A DNA stretch of 64,000 nucleotides, taken from Burkholderiales bacterium 67-32 (GTDB taxonomy: Bacteria > Pseudomonadota > Gammaproteobacteria > Burkholderiales > Burkholderiaceae_B). Below are positions 52,143 to 62,100 of the stretch, piece after piece. Each line of letters begins with the position of its first letter. The stretch's first letter is position 1. The position numbers and the translations under genes were made by a program. The notes beneath the pieces were generated by a model. The model was not told the DNA's origin and searched no databases. It worked only from the letters and a program-made list of their open reading frames with translations. The stretch lies in contig MKUP01000010.1 in the NCBI GenBank assembly GCA_001898625.1, positions 310,001 through 374,000 of the forward strand, in the 5' to 3' direction.

Positions 52143-53668
52143 GGTTCGTCCAGTCTGGTCACCTCCACCTCGGAGATGCGGTTGTCGTCCAGTTCCCTGA
52201 CGGTGTAGCGGTAGCCGGCATGATCCAGCCACGCGCCTACGGGAGGCAGTTCGGCGAACCTGGCCAGCAAGAAGCCGGCCAGGCTGGTGTAGCCGGCGCC
52301 GGCCAGCCCCGACGGCAGGCCGAGTGCCTGCTCCACATGCCTCAGGTCGGCGGCGCCATCCATGCGCCAGCGCCCCGGCCCCAGCGGCTGGATGGACGGC
52401 GCTTCGTCCTCGTCGGGGAAGTCGCCGGCGATGGCTTCCAGCAGGTCGACCGGCGTGACCAGCCCCAGGACCGCGCCGTACTCGTCGGTCACGAGGACCA
52501 GTTGCCCGCGCGAATCACGCAGCACGTCCATCAGGTCCAGGATGGGGATCGATTCGTGCACGTAGATGGGCGCGCGCAAGCCGGAAACGTCGATGGACCC
52601 GGTTTCCAGCAGACTGGCCAGGAGGTCCTTGGCGCGCGCGACGCCGGCGATGTCGTCGAAGTGACGCCGGCAGACCGGCATGTAGCTGTGGGGGGTATCG
52701 AGGATGCGCGCGCGCTGTTCGTCCGCGCCGGCCGTCAGGTCCACCCACGAGATCTCCGAGCGTGGCGTCATGATGGAGCGCACCGAACGGTCGGCCAGCG
52801 CCAGCACGCCGCTGACCATGTGGCGTTCCTCTTCGGCGAAGGCGCCGAGCGTCGGAGCGGGCGCGCCTTCCTCCGTTCCCTGGGCGGTGCGATGGCCGCC
52901 CAGCATCGTCAGGATCGCATCGGCGGTCCGCGCCCGCAGCGGCCGGCGCGCCGCGTGCTTGAGTGCGTTGCGGCGGGCGGTCTGGTTGAAGGCCTCGATC
53001 AGGATGGAGAAACCGATCGCCGCGTACAGATAGCCCTTGGGAATGTGGAACCCCAGGCCGTCGGACACCAGGCTCAGGCCGATCATCAGCAGGAAGCTCA
53101 GGCACAGCACCACGACCGTCGGGTGGGCATTGACGAAGCGCGTGAGCGGCTTGGACGCGAACAGCATGATGGCCATGGCCACAACGACCGCGATCATCAT
53201 GATGGACAGCTCGTTGACCATGCCCACGGCGGTGATGACCGAGTCCAGCGAGAAGACGGCATCGAGCAGCACGATCTGCGCGATGACCAGCCAGAACCCC
53301 GCTTCGACCTTGCGGTTGCCTGCGTGGTCGCCGCTGCCTTCCAGCCTTTCGTGCAGTTCCAGCGTGGCCTTGAACAGCAGGAACAGGCCGCCTGCCAGCA
53401 GGATCAGGTCGCGTCCCGCGAACGAGAAGCCCGCCATGCTGAACAGCGGGCGGGTCAGCGTGGCCAGCCAGGAGATGGCGGACAGTAGCGCCAGCCGCAT
53501 GACCAGGGCCAGCGACAGGCCGATGACCCGGGCCCGGTCCCGCTGGGCGGCAGGCAGCTTGTCGGCCAGGATGGCGATGAAGACCAGGTTATCGATGCCC
53601 AGCACGATCTCGAGCACGATCAGGGTCAGCAGTCCGGCCCAGGCAGTGGGGTCCATCAACCAATCCAT
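52139..53668 (-). CDS. TerC - CBS pair - CorC transporter-associated protein
   Basis: A 509-residue three-part protein. Residues ~1-220 form a TerC-type membrane domain ([36 protein letters not shown] with its conserved acidic residues). Residues ~290-410 are a CBS-domain pair ([34 protein letters not shown]). The C-terminus is a CorC_HlyC domain. This is the YegH/YoaE architecture, linked to metal (Mn) export by TerC and to CorC-type regulation. The ATG at 53668 ([10 protein letters not shown]) begins just before the first helix. Confidence 0.9.
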   Translation of the reverse strand: MDWLMDPTAWAGLLTLIVLEIVLGIDNLVFIAILADKLPAAQRDRARVIGLSLALVMRLALLSAISWLATLTRPLFSMAGFSFAGRDLILLAGGLFLLFKATLELHERLEGSGDHAGNRKVEAGFWLVIAQIVLLDAVFSLDSVITAVGMVNELSIMMIAVVVAMAIMLFASKPLTRFVNAHPTVVVLCLSFLLMIGLSLVSDGLGFHIPKGYLYAAIGFSILIEAFNQTARRNALKHAARRPLRARTADAILTMLGGHRTAQGTEEGAPAPTLGAFAEEERHMVSGVLALADRSVRSIMTPRSEISWVDLTAGADEQRARILDTPHSYMPVCRRHFDDIAGVARAKDLLASLLETGSIDVSGLRAPIYVHESIPILDLMDVLRDSRGQLVLVTDEYGAVLGLVTPVDLLEAIAGDFPDEDEAPSIQPLGPGRWRMDGAADLRHVEQALGLPSGLAGAGYTSLAGFLLARFAELPPVGAWLDHAGYRYTVRELDDNRISEVEVTRLDEP

Positions 53669-53887
53669 GGCTTGCTCCGCGGGTAGGGAAGACCCCGCAG
53701 TGTCGCATGGCGTCCGGGAATCCGGACAGCGCGGGGGTGGCGATTCCGCGTTTCCGCCAGTCTTCGCGGCGTGCGCGCGCCGTGGCCCGGAGCTGCCATG
53801 GATGAGCCGCAATGGCGCACATATTGCTTGCGTTGCCCCCTGCGGCGGACCGCCTCCGGGCCGCTTGCCATGACAAGGAGAACAAAG

Positions 53888-55204
53888 GTGACAACCCACG
53901 CAGCGTCCATGCCCCAGTCCTCATCCCGTCCGTCCTGGATGCCGCCGCTAGGCCGCGGCCTCGTCTACAGCCTGGCGCTGGCCGGCATGATCGGCCTGGC
54001 CGGCTGTGGCAGCGACGACGACGATCCGCCGCCCGCGCCGCCCGGCCCGCCGGCCAATACGTATCCGCATGCGAAGGAACCGATAGGCACGGTGCGTGAG
54101 ATGTACGACGGCACCCTGACGCCCGATCTCGCGGTCAATACCTTCCGCAACATCGATCGCCTGTTCCCCACCCGCAGCATCGCGCCCGCCGCCACGCCGC
54201 GTCCGCTGCCCAAGGCAGCCAAGCAATTGCCCGCGATCAAGTTCACGGCCGGCGCCAAGACCTACGACATCTACGACTACCTGGCGCTGAACCGCGTCTC
54301 GGGCCTGCTGGTACTCAAGAACGGCGAAATCGCCTACGAGACCTACCAGTACGGCAATACCGAGAAAACCCGCTGGATGTCCATGTCGGTGGCCAAGTCC
54401 ATCACTTCGACGCTGATCGGCGTCGCCATCCAGGACGGCCTGATCGGCAGCGTGAACGACCAGGTGGTCAAGTACGTGCCCAAGCTGGCCGGCAGCGCCT
54501 ACGACGGCGCCACGGTGCGCGACGTGCTGATGATGTCCTCGGGCGTGAAATGGGACGAGACCTACACCAACCCCGCCTCGGACCGCCGGGCGTTGCTGGA
54601 AGCCCAGATCGGCCAGAAACCGGGCACGGCGCTGGAACTGATGAGCAAGCTGCCGCGCGCGGCCGCTCCCGGCTCCACCTTCAACTACAGCACGGGGGAA
54701 ACGCAGATCGCCGGCGAACTGCTGCACGGCGCCATCAAGAAGCCGCTGGCCCACTACCTGTCCGAGAAGATCTGGTCCAAGTTCGGCATGGAGGCCGAGG
54801 CCAACTGGTGGCTGGATTCGCCGGACGGCATCGAGATCGGCGGCAGCGGCCTGAGCGCCACGCTTCGCGACTGGGGACGCTTCGGGCTATTCTTCATGAA
54901 CAATGGCGTGATCGACGGCAAATCCATCCTGCCCAACAACTGGGTGGCCGATGCCGGCAGCGGCAAGACGCTCAGCGGCGGTGATCCCTTGCCGTACTAC
55001 GGCTACATGTGGTGGGTGAACACCGACGGCCAGTCGGCGATCGACAAGGCGTTCTACGCGACCGGCATCTTCGGCCAGAACATCTACATCAACCAGAAGG
55101 AAAAGGTGGTCATCGTGACCTGGGGCGCGCAGTCCAAGCCCACCGGCGCGGGCGTCGTCAACAACACGGCGTTCTTCGACGCGGTGGTGAAGGCGCTGCA
55201 ATAA
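53888..55204 (+). CDS. Serine hydrolase lipoprotein (beta-lactamase/class C family)
   Basis: A 438-residue lipoprotein of the penicillin-binding/beta-lactamase class C fold. The signal ends in the lipobox LAGC, followed by an Asp/Pro-rich linker. The SxxK nucleophile is SVAKS, the second motif is YSTGE (YxN/S position), and the late WGAQS region fits the third. GTG at 53888 is the start of choice, with AAGGAG seven bases upstream; an ATG seven codons on is the alternative. Likely a D,D-peptidase-like or esterase activity in the envelope; the substrate is unknown. It stands alone. Confidence 0.85.
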   Translation: MTTHAASMPQSSSRPSWMPPLGRGLVYSLALAGMIGLAGCGSDDDDPPPAPPGPPANTYPHAKEPIGTVREMYDGTLTPDLAVNTFRNIDRLFPTRSIAPAATPRPLPKAAKQLPAIKFTAGAKTYDIYDYLALNRVSGLLVLKNGEIAYETYQYGNTEKTRWMSMSVAKSITSTLIGVAIQDGLIGSVNDQVVKYVPKLAGSAYDGATVRDVLMMSSGVKWDETYTNPASDRRALLEAQIGQKPGTALELMSKLPRAAAPGSTFNYSTGETQIAGELLHGAIKKPLAHYLSEKIWSKFGMEAEANWWLDSPDGIEIGGSGLSATLRDWGRFGLFFMNNGVIDGKSILPNNWVADAGSGKTLSGGDPLPYYGYMWWVNTDGQSAIDKAFYATGIFGQNIYINQKEKVVIVTWGAQSKPTGAGVVNNTAFFDAVVKALQ

Positions 55205-55219
55205 GGGCAGGGCGGTTGC

Positions 55220-55262
55220 CGGGACGAGGAGGGCGGGGCGCCGCCCCCTTTCCTTCGTCCCG
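55220..55262 (+). terminator. Candidate hairpin after serine hydrolase gene
   Basis: CGGGACGA at 55220-55227 pairs with TCGTCCCG at 55255-55262, and inside it GGGCGG (55231-55236) pairs with CCGCCC (55241-55246). The long stem lies in the gap between two plus-strand genes. There is no T-run after it, so it may be a weak or Rho-assisted terminator. Confidence 0.4.
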
Positions 55263-55290
55263 CGATTCATTCACAAGGAACATTCCCGCC

Positions 55291-55731
55291 ATGCTCATCC
55301 GCCCTGCCACCGACACGGATTTCGATCAATGGTTGCCGCTGTGGCGCGGCTACCAGGCGTTCTACCGGGTCGATATCCCGCCGGAAACCACCCGACTGAC
55401 CTGGGCCCGGATGATGGACGACCGCGAACCCATGCATTGCGCGGTCGCCGAGTCCGATGGCCGTCTGGCCGGACTGGTGCACTATATCTTCCATCGGAGT
55501 TGCTGGACGCAGGGCGACTACGTCTACCTGCAGGATCTGTACGCGCTACCTGAACGCCGGGGACAAGGCGTGGGCCGGGCGCTGATCGAACACGTCTACC
55601 GGGCCGCCGCCGACGCCAACGCGGCGCGCGTGCATTGGCTGACCCACGAGAGCAATGCGCAGGCGATGCGGCTGTATGACCAGGTGGCGGAGAAAAGCGG
55701 GTTCGTTCAGTACAGGAAGGTGCTGGGATAG
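55291..55731 (+). CDS. GNAT-family N-acetyltransferase
   Basis: A 146-residue acetyltransferase. It begins MLIRPATDTDFDQWLPLWRG and contains the acetyl-CoA loop LPERRGQGVGRALIEHVYRAA (Q/R-x2-G-x-G/A form RRGQGVG), then WLTHESNAQAMRLYDQV, typical of the small-molecule GNAT group. A weak AAGGA precedes the ATG. Acceptor substrate unknown; no operon partner. Confidence 0.9.
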   Translation: MLIRPATDTDFDQWLPLWRGYQAFYRVDIPPETTRLTWARMMDDREPMHCAVAESDGRLAGLVHYIFHRSCWTQGDYVYLQDLYALPERRGQGVGRALIEHVYRAAADANAARVHWLTHESNAQAMRLYDQVAEKSGFVQYRKVLG

Positions 55732-55843
55732 GGAGCGGGCGAGAAGGCCGCGGCAAACCGCGATTTTGTCGTGTTGTCGGCTGAAGTGTCGATGCGGGAG
55801 CCGGTGTCAGTATTTCTAGCCATGTGCCCCGGCAGGCATCAGG

Positions 55844-56125
55844 CTATAGGCCCAGCTCGGAATGAGAGCCTAGGCGGACCAGGCGCAATGTACTGGTGTC
55901 CAGCTTCTGGTAGATCAGGACCAGGTCAGGTTTGACGTGGCAGTCGCGGTGATCTTTCCAATTGCCTGTCAACGGATGATCGCGGTGACGTGGTGCTAAT
56001 GGCTGGTCGGCCAGCAATGCGGATAGAACAGCGTGGAGGTCGGCATCTAGCGTGAGACGATGCCGCCCCTTTTTTTCGCGCTTGTAGTCTCGGACAAACT
56101 GGCCGGTATAGTCAGGCGTCCGCAT
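55844..56125 (-). CDS. yafQ: YafQ-family mRNA interferase toxin
   Basis: A 93-residue RelE/YafQ-type ribosome-dependent endoribonuclease. The family pattern RHRDHPLTGNWKDHRDCHV followed by PDLVLIYQK and the C-terminal GSHSELGL includes the His residues of the active site. The ATG at 56125 overlaps the antitoxin gene by 14 bases. Codon use and base composition are visibly more AT-rich than the surroundings, in keeping with a mobile toxin-antitoxin module. Confidence 0.9.
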   Translation of the reverse strand: MRTPDYTGQFVRDYKREKKGRHRLTLDADLHAVLSALLADQPLAPRHRDHPLTGNWKDHRDCHVKPDLVLIYQKLDTSTLRLVRLGSHSELGL

Positions 56126-56375
56126 TGAGGTCCCGGAACAGGGTTTCAAGGTCCGCAGCCTTCGTGACGCGGCCGGCGCGAGCGTCCTTCATTGCCTGGA
56201 TCGTTGTTGCGTTGGGGATGAGCGGTTCGAAGGGCAAGGCTTTGTCTTGCGCCACCTTCGTGAGCAACAGCCGTACCGCATCGGACACGGTAAGGCCCAT
56301 CGCGGCCAGCACTGCCGAGGCTTCTTCCTTGATGGCGCCGTCAATGCGCGCCTGTACGAGTTGATTCGCAGCCAT
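56112..56375 (-). CDS. dinJ: RelB/DinJ-family antitoxin
   Basis: An 87-residue ribbon-helix-helix antitoxin. The N-terminus LVQARIDGAIKEEASAVLAA with GLTVSDAVRLLLTKVAQDK matches the RelB/DinJ domain; the C-terminal part would wrap the toxin. The ATG at 56375 is eight bases from AGGAG; ATG 56381 is too close to it. Antitoxins of this type repress their own promoter; two ATTGTRATTCAC repeats upstream may be the operator. Confidence 0.9.
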   Translation of the reverse strand: MAANQLVQARIDGAIKEEASAVLAAMGLTVSDAVRLLLTKVAQDKALPFEPLIPNATTIQAMKDARAGRVTKAADLETLFRDLNADA

Positions 56376-56404
56376 GATCATTTCTCCTGTGGCTAATGAA
56401 TGAC

Positions 56405-56444
56405 ATTGTAATTCACCGAGACTGGGAGAGCAATTGTGATTCAC
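56405..56444. repeat. Direct repeats upstream of the toxin-antitoxin pair
   Basis: ATTGTAATTCAC at 56405-56416 and ATTGTGATTCAC at 56433-56444 are 11/12 identical and 28 bases apart start to start, 30-70 bases upstream of the antitoxin start. They could be operator half-sites for autoregulation by the RelB/DinJ-type antitoxin. Confidence 0.5.
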
Positions 56445-56838
56445 TTCGGCGGTACCTCGACGGTTGCCCCGTCCAGGGCGGAACCGGAGGCCGCATGCGG
56501 AGCGCAGCCACAGGCGAGCACCGAACGGGTGAGGATTCCGGCGTAGCGCACCCTGGATCGGTCGAGAACAGGAATTAAGCTGCCGGCTGGCCGGGGGTGG
56601 TTGAAGACCACCCCCGGGCTGCCTTAGCGGCGAGCGCGCCTTTGGCTTTTGTACGGCCGCTGCATGTAGCCGCGGCATGCGGGGGCAGCAATCCAGCGAG
56701 ACATAAAAAAACCCCGCCGGAGCGGGGTTGCATGGACAAGAACAGGATCAGGCAGAAAAGCCTGTAGAACCTCTCATACGCGACCATCGCCGGACTGCCG
56801 AGATCAGCTTCCGCATCATTGACTTGACATAATACACA
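56445..56838. other. Gene-free stretch with hairpins
   Basis: No convincing gene lies between the toxin-antitoxin promoter and the response-regulator gene. The stretch holds a perfect 11-bp stem at 56591-56617 (CCGGGGGTGGT / ACCACCCCCGG, 5-base loop, no T-run) and an intrinsic terminator near 56704-56729. The remainder shows no tRNA, promoter or recognisable repeat that I can support. Confidence 0.6.
56704..56729 (-). terminator. Intrinsic terminator of the efflux operon
   Basis: On the minus strand AACCCCGC-TCCG-GCGGGGTT forms an 8-bp stem with a 4-base loop, continuing into a run of T residues (plus-strand A-run at 56705-56711). It lies about 110 bases after the response-regulator stop and should end the efflux operon transcript. 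Confidence 0.85.
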
Positions 56839-57597
56839 TTATGCGCAAATTAAAGGACCGGAACAGTGGTCGGCGTGGAGCTCATCTGCTGGCGATTCGC
56901 ACAATCCCCGTTCGCTGGCCGGCGGGCATTCCGACAGCATGTAGCCCCGTCCGCGCACTGTGTGCAGCAAGGGTTTGGAGAATCCGGTCTCGATACGGGC
57001 CCGGATTCGGCTGACCAGGAGATCGACCGCGTTGTATTTCACCGGCTGGTCTCCCCATACCGCCTTGAGCAGAATCTCGCGCGCGACGATCTGCTGGGCC
57101 TGTTCCGCCAGCGTTTGCAGGAGCCGCAGCATTCTGGGCTGCACGGGTATCCGCCTGCCTGCCCGGCTGACCTGGCGGCGCACGAGGTCGATCTGGAGAT
57201 CGCCGACCTGCAGGAGGTCCGGCTTGGAGATCTGGCCGAACCGGCGCGCCCGGGATTCGATCCGGGCGTACAGTTCCGAGAACGCGATCGGAACCGACAG
57301 GTATTCATCGGCACCGGCATGCAGCGCCCGAACCACCGTGGCCGTGTCGCTACCGGTGCCGAGCATCGCGACGATGCCTTCATGGCCGGTCCGGCGCAAC
57401 ATCGCCACCAACTGGATGCTATCGGCCTCGGGGTCGGACAGATGTTCGATCAACAGGAGTTCCCAGGGGGCGTCCATCGCGCACCGGATACCATCGAGAT
57501 CGAAAGCATGCCCGGTCACGACGTGGCCCAATTCCCGGAAACCGTTGCGCAGGTACCGGGCAAGCGCCTGGTCCCGCAGGAGAATGAGGCAGCGCAT
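56839..57597 (-). CDS. Atypical OmpR/PhoB-family response regulator
   Basis: A 252-residue regulator with an N-terminal receiver domain and a C-terminal winged helix (VQPRMLRLLQTLAEQAQQIV, VDLLVSRIRARIE, LLHTVRGRGYML). The receiver lacks normal phosphorylation residues. The acceptor Asp aligns with Glu51 (LLLIEHLSD), the acidic pair is Arg8-Asp9, and the conserved Lys of the KP motif is Val in EYLSVPI. It is therefore probably phosphorylation-independent. No sensor kinase is adjacent. It is the last gene of the RND/Wzi operon (15 bases after Wzi) and may regulate it. Confidence 0.88.
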   Translation of the reverse strand: MRCLILLRDQALARYLRNGFRELGHVVTGHAFDLDGIRCAMDAPWELLLIEHLSDPEADSIQLVAMLRRTGHEGIVAMLGTGSDTATVVRALHAGADEYLSVPIAFSELYARIESRARRFGQISKPDLLQVGDLQIDLVRRQVSRAGRRIPVQPRMLRLLQTLAEQAQQIVAREILLKAVWGDQPVKYNAVDLLVSRIRARIETGFSKPLLHTVRGRGYMLSECPPASERGLCESPADELHADHCSGPLICA

Positions 57598-57612
57598 GGT
57601 TTGTGGTCGCGG

Positions 57613-59118
57613 CTAGAACTTGGACAACGGGATGTTGGCTGTCACCATGAGGCTGGCGATGTCATGGATGGCCGGGTCGTGGCTGCGCAGGTAGACCAGC
57701 CCCGCCCGCAGCGTGACCGGGCGCATGACCCAATCCACCGTAAGTTCGCCGCCGGTCCATCGGTTCTTGCCGGGAAACGCCTGGTTGATCGCCTGATTCA
57801 ACGGGTTGACGTCGGCATGCAGGAGGCGCGCGCCGTAGCGCGAGAAATGCCGGGTATCGTCCGGCACGACGCTCAGGCCCACGGTAACCATGCGGCCGTC
57901 GCCGCCGATGGGATGGCCCAGCGGCAGGCCGTCCTGGTAGAGGCCGTTGCGGTAGGTGCTGTGGGCGTAGGCGACGCCGGGGTCGCCGGCGGCGCGCCCG
58001 AACAGGCGCCTGACCATGGTATCCGCGGCCTCGGCATGCCACTGCAGCCGGGTCGTGCCGATCAGGTGCTTGAACTGCACGCCGGCCAGCGCGATGTATT
58101 TGGACGGCAGGTGCCCTGCCTCGTCCTCGCCGGCAAACTGGCCGTAGACCGAGAGCGGATTGCCGAACACGAGCATCGAGTAGCGGGCGTCGAAGCCCGA
58201 CAGCTCGTTGCTGGGGTCGGGTTTGATTTCGTTGGAATTGCCGGTGATGGCTTTCCAGAAAGTGCCCAACCCCGACGGCCGCCCTGCTCCCCCCCATTCG
58301 ATGAAGCGCGAGGCGCCCAGTTCCAGCCCCGGCAGCGGGCGGACGAACACGCGCATGTTGAAGATGCGGGTGCCCGGTACGGCCGTGTCATGCTGCAGCT
58401 GCCCGGCAAAGACGTTATAGCCCCACGGGCCGATCCATGACAGCCATGGAGAGGAAAACGCGCGTTGCTGCGCGCGCTGCAGGCCGATGCCGGGAATGGG
58501 CGTCGCGGCGTTGCCCCAGTTGACGCTGCCGTCCATGCCAGGCCCCCACCAGTGGTTCAAAGCGCCGGCATACGCAACCTGCCCCAGGAACGAGGCCGCG
58601 ACATAGCTGCCTTCGAAATTGCCCGAGGACTGCTTGGCGGTCAGCGGACTGGCCAAGGCGTTGACCTGGAGTTTTCCGGCGACCGCGCCGCTGCCCGACT
58701 GCACATAGGCTCCGCCGGAGGCGCGGCCGCGCGGCTGGCTGGCAAAGCCCAGAACCGGCGCCCGGTCGGTGTTGAGTCCCGCCACCATCCCGTAATCGGC
58801 CTGGCCGTGCTGCGCCACGATGCGCTCCACATTACGCAGGGCGACCAGGTCGGCCTGGCCGAGCCGGACTTGCGCGCGGCGGGCCAGCGCATCTTCCAGC
58901 GCCGCCAGAGGCAATGGCCAGGTCGATGCCGTCAGGTCGATGATGCGCCGGTCGATCAGCCACTGTATGTCTTCCCGCAACGCCTGGTCGCCGGCTTCGA
59001 TCATGACGGCGGTTCCGGCGGCCAGCGCGGCGTGTCCGGCCAGGCCGGAGGCGCACGCGGCTGCCGCCAGCATCCGGCGCGTCCAGGTCTTCATTGTTTC
59101 TTTTCCCATGGGCATCAT
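57613..59118 (-). CDS. Capsule-assembly Wzi-family outer-membrane protein
   Basis: A 501-residue exported protein of the Wzi family. The signal peptide is within MKTWTRRMLAAAACASGLAG; the N-terminal periplasmic part (ALREDIQWLIDRRIIDLTAS) precedes a beta-barrel-like region rich in aromatic, glycine and alternating residues, ending in ANIPLSKF with the terminal Phe expected of outer-membrane barrels. ATG 59118 has AAGGGGG upstream; ATG 59094 would also give a full signal. In E. coli Wzi anchors capsule, but no capsule genes are here: it sits inside an RND efflux operon. Confidence 0.82.
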   Translation of the reverse strand: MMPMGKETMKTWTRRMLAAAACASGLAGHAALAAGTAVMIEAGDQALREDIQWLIDRRIIDLTASTWPLPLAALEDALARRAQVRLGQADLVALRNVERIVAQHGQADYGMVAGLNTDRAPVLGFASQPRGRASGGAYVQSGSGAVAGKLQVNALASPLTAKQSSGNFEGSYVAASFLGQVAYAGALNHWWGPGMDGSVNWGNAATPIPGIGLQRAQQRAFSSPWLSWIGPWGYNVFAGQLQHDTAVPGTRIFNMRVFVRPLPGLELGASRFIEWGGAGRPSGLGTFWKAITGNSNEIKPDPSNELSGFDARYSMLVFGNPLSVYGQFAGEDEAGHLPSKYIALAGVQFKHLIGTTRLQWHAEAADTMVRRLFGRAAGDPGVAYAHSTYRNGLYQDGLPLGHPIGGDGRMVTVGLSVVPDDTRHFSRYGARLLHADVNPLNQAINQAFPGKNRWTGGELTVDWVMRPVTLRAGLVYLRSHDPAIHDIASLMVTANIPLSKF

Positions 59119-59138
59119 GGCCCCCCTTTTTGTTCGGA

Positions 59139-62100
59139 TTACGCAGCCGCGGGTTGCGGCGGTCCGGACGGCGGTTTGCGCCCCTGCCGCGAGAAGAGTG
59201 AGATCAGCACCGGAAAGATGATCAGCACGAGCAAGGGCGCCACCGATATTCCCCCGACCACGACCAGCGCGAGCGGCCGCTGGACCTGTGCGCCGATCGC
59301 GCTGGAGAACGCCGCCGGCAGCAGCCCCACCGCGGCCGCCAGGCAAGTCATCATCACCGGCCGGAAGCGGACCGTGCATGCCTCGAGCACGGCCGCCGTT
59401 CGATCCATGCCTTCCCGCATCAATTGATTGAAATAGGACAGCAGGATGATTCCTTCCATCACGGCGATGCCGAACAGCGCGATGAAACCGATCGCGGCCG
59501 ACACGCTGAAAGGCGTCCCCGTCACGAACAGCGCGAAGATGCCGCCGACCATGGCCATGGGAATGACGCTCAGGCCCAGTGCCGTATCGGTCAACGACGC
59601 GAAGGTCGTATACAGCAGCAAGGCGATCAGGACCAGCGTGATGGGCACGATGATCTTGAGGCGATCGATGGCTTCCTGCAGGTTTCCGAACTGCCCCGCC
59701 CATTCGATGTGATAGCCCGGAGGCAGGTCGATTTGCGCGATGCGCGCCTGGGCGTCCTTGATGGCGCTACCCAGGTCGCGGTCGCGCACGCTGAACTTGA
59801 TGGGGAGGTAGCGCTGCTGGCCTTCCCGATAGATGTAGGCGGGGCCCGACACCAGTTCTATGTTGGCGATCTCAGCCAGCGGGATCTGGAGCATCTTGCC
59901 GCTCTCGTCGCTGCGCACGCCCACGGTCAATCGCTTGATCGTTTCGATGTCGTGCCGATGCTCCGGCGCCAGGCGTACGCGGATCGGGAAATAGCGATCG
60001 CTGCCGGGCTCGTACAGGTTCCCCGCCTCGGTACCGCCTACGGCTGCCTGCACGGCGGCGTTGACCTCGCCGGTGCCCAGGCCGTAGCGCGCGGCGGCGG
60101 CCCGGTCGACGCGGATGTTCAGCGTGGGCTGTCCAAGCAGGGTGTAGGCGCTCAGGTCGGTGATGCCGGGCACTGTGTCCATGACGTCCTTGATCTGGTT
60201 CGCCGTGCGCTGCAGCGTGTCCAGGTCGTAGCCATAGAGCTTGACGGTGTTCTCGCCCTTCACGCCCGAGATCGATTCGGCGACGTTGTCCTGCAGATAC
60301 TGCGAGAAATTGAACTCCACGCCGGGAAACTCGGACTGCAGCTTCTCGTCCAGCTCGCGGATCAGATGGGGCTTGTCCAGCCCCTTGCGCCATTGGGAAC
60401 GAGGCGCGAGCGGGATGTTGAATTCGGCGTTGAAGAATCCGTTGGAGTCCGTGCCGTCGTCGGTCCGGCCCTGCTGCGAGACCACGGTCAGCACCTCGGG
60501 CACCGAACCGATGGTTTTCCTGATGCGGTTGACCGTGTCGTTTCCCGCTTCGAGCGAGATCGAGGCCGGCATGGTGGCGCGCACCCACATGTTGCCTTCC
60601 TCCAGCGTGGGCAGGAATTCCATGCCGAGTCCCCTGCCCGCCAGCACCGAGGCCGCGATCAGGACCAGGGCCGCGGCGATGGTCACGGGCTTGTGGGCCA
60701 GGGCCTTGTTCAGGACGGGCAGGTAGATGGCGCGCATCTTGCGCACGACCCAGGTGTCCTTGTGCGAGACCTTGTCGGACAGCAACAGCGAGCTGAGCGC
60801 GGGAGCAACGGTGAAGGTCGCGATCAGTCCGCCTGCCAGCGCATAGGCATAGGTCTTGGCCATGGGACCGAAGATGTGCCCTTCGACGCCGCTCAGGGTG
60901 AACAGCGGCAGGAAGCCGGCCAGGATGATGATGGCCGAGAAAAGAATGGGCTTGCTCACTTCCGTGGCGGCGCGGTAGATGGCCGCCAGCTTGCTGTCGA
61001 ACTCGGGCGGAACGAAGCCTGCCCTGCCCTCGCCCGGCTGCCCGGCGCCCCGGGCCAGGTGTCGAAATATGTTCTCCACCATGATGACCGTGGCATCGAT
61101 GATCAGGCCGAAATCGATGGCGCCTATCGACAGCAGGTTGGCCGATTCGCCCCGCAGCACCATGATCGATATGGCGAAGCAGAAGGCGAACGGAATCGCG
61201 GATGCCACCACGATCGCGCTGCGCAGGTCGCCCAGGAACAGCCACTGCACGAGAAAGACCAGGGCCACGCCAAACAGGATGTTGTGCAGCACCGTCTTGG
61301 TCGTGACCGCGATGAGATCGCTGCGGTCGTAGATGCGTTCGATGCGGACGCCCGGAGGCAGCAGGTCGGAGCGGTTGATGCGCTCGACCTCGGCCTTGAC
61401 CCGTTCGATCACGGGCGTGCTCTGCTCGCCACGCCGCATCAGCACGGTCCCCTGGACGATATCGTCGCTGTCGTCCCGGCCAGCGATGCCCAGGCGCGGC
61501 AGGTTGCCGACGATCACCTGGCCGACGTCGCTCACGCGCACGGGATTGCCGTTGGCCTGCGTCAGCAGCGTGTTGCGGATGTCGTCGGCGTCCTGGATCA
61601 GCCCCACGCCCCGGACCACGGCCGATTGCATGCCGATGTTGACGGTCTGGCCGCCCACGTTGACGTTGCTGCTTTCCAGCTTGTCGACCAAGTCGGAGAT
61701 ACTCAGACCATAGGCGGTCAGCTTGCCGGTGTCGACCTGGACCTCGAAGGTCTTGGTCTTGCCGCCCCAGCTCGACACGTCCAGCACGCCGGGAACGGCG
61801 CGGAAGCGGCGCGCCAGCACCCAGTCCTGCAAGGTACGCAGGTCCAGGACGCTGTAGCCGGGCGGACCCACCAGCTGATAGCGATAGACCTCGCCGATCG
61901 GGCTCCAGGGAGATATCTCCGGCTGCGCGTCGTTCTGCAGAGGCGGCAGTTGGCTGAGCAGGTTCAGGACCTTTTGCAGCGCCTCGTCATAGGTCAGGTC
62001 GTAGGTGAATTGCAGGCGCACGTCCGACAGGCCGAACAGCGAGATCGAACGGATGGCGTTCAGGTGCTGGGCGGTGGTCAGCCCGGTTTCGACGGGAATC

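Noticed and set aside
56575-56787. A 70-codon minus-strand frame near the end of the efflux operon
   Set aside because: It runs straight through the intrinsic terminator stem and T-run and through the strong hairpin at 56591-56617, and shows no domain or ribosome site.
57613-59118. Presence of a capsule locus, suggested by the Wzi-family protein
   Set aside because: No glycosyltransferase, Wza/Wzb/Wzc or polymerase gene is in the window; the neighbours are efflux genes.
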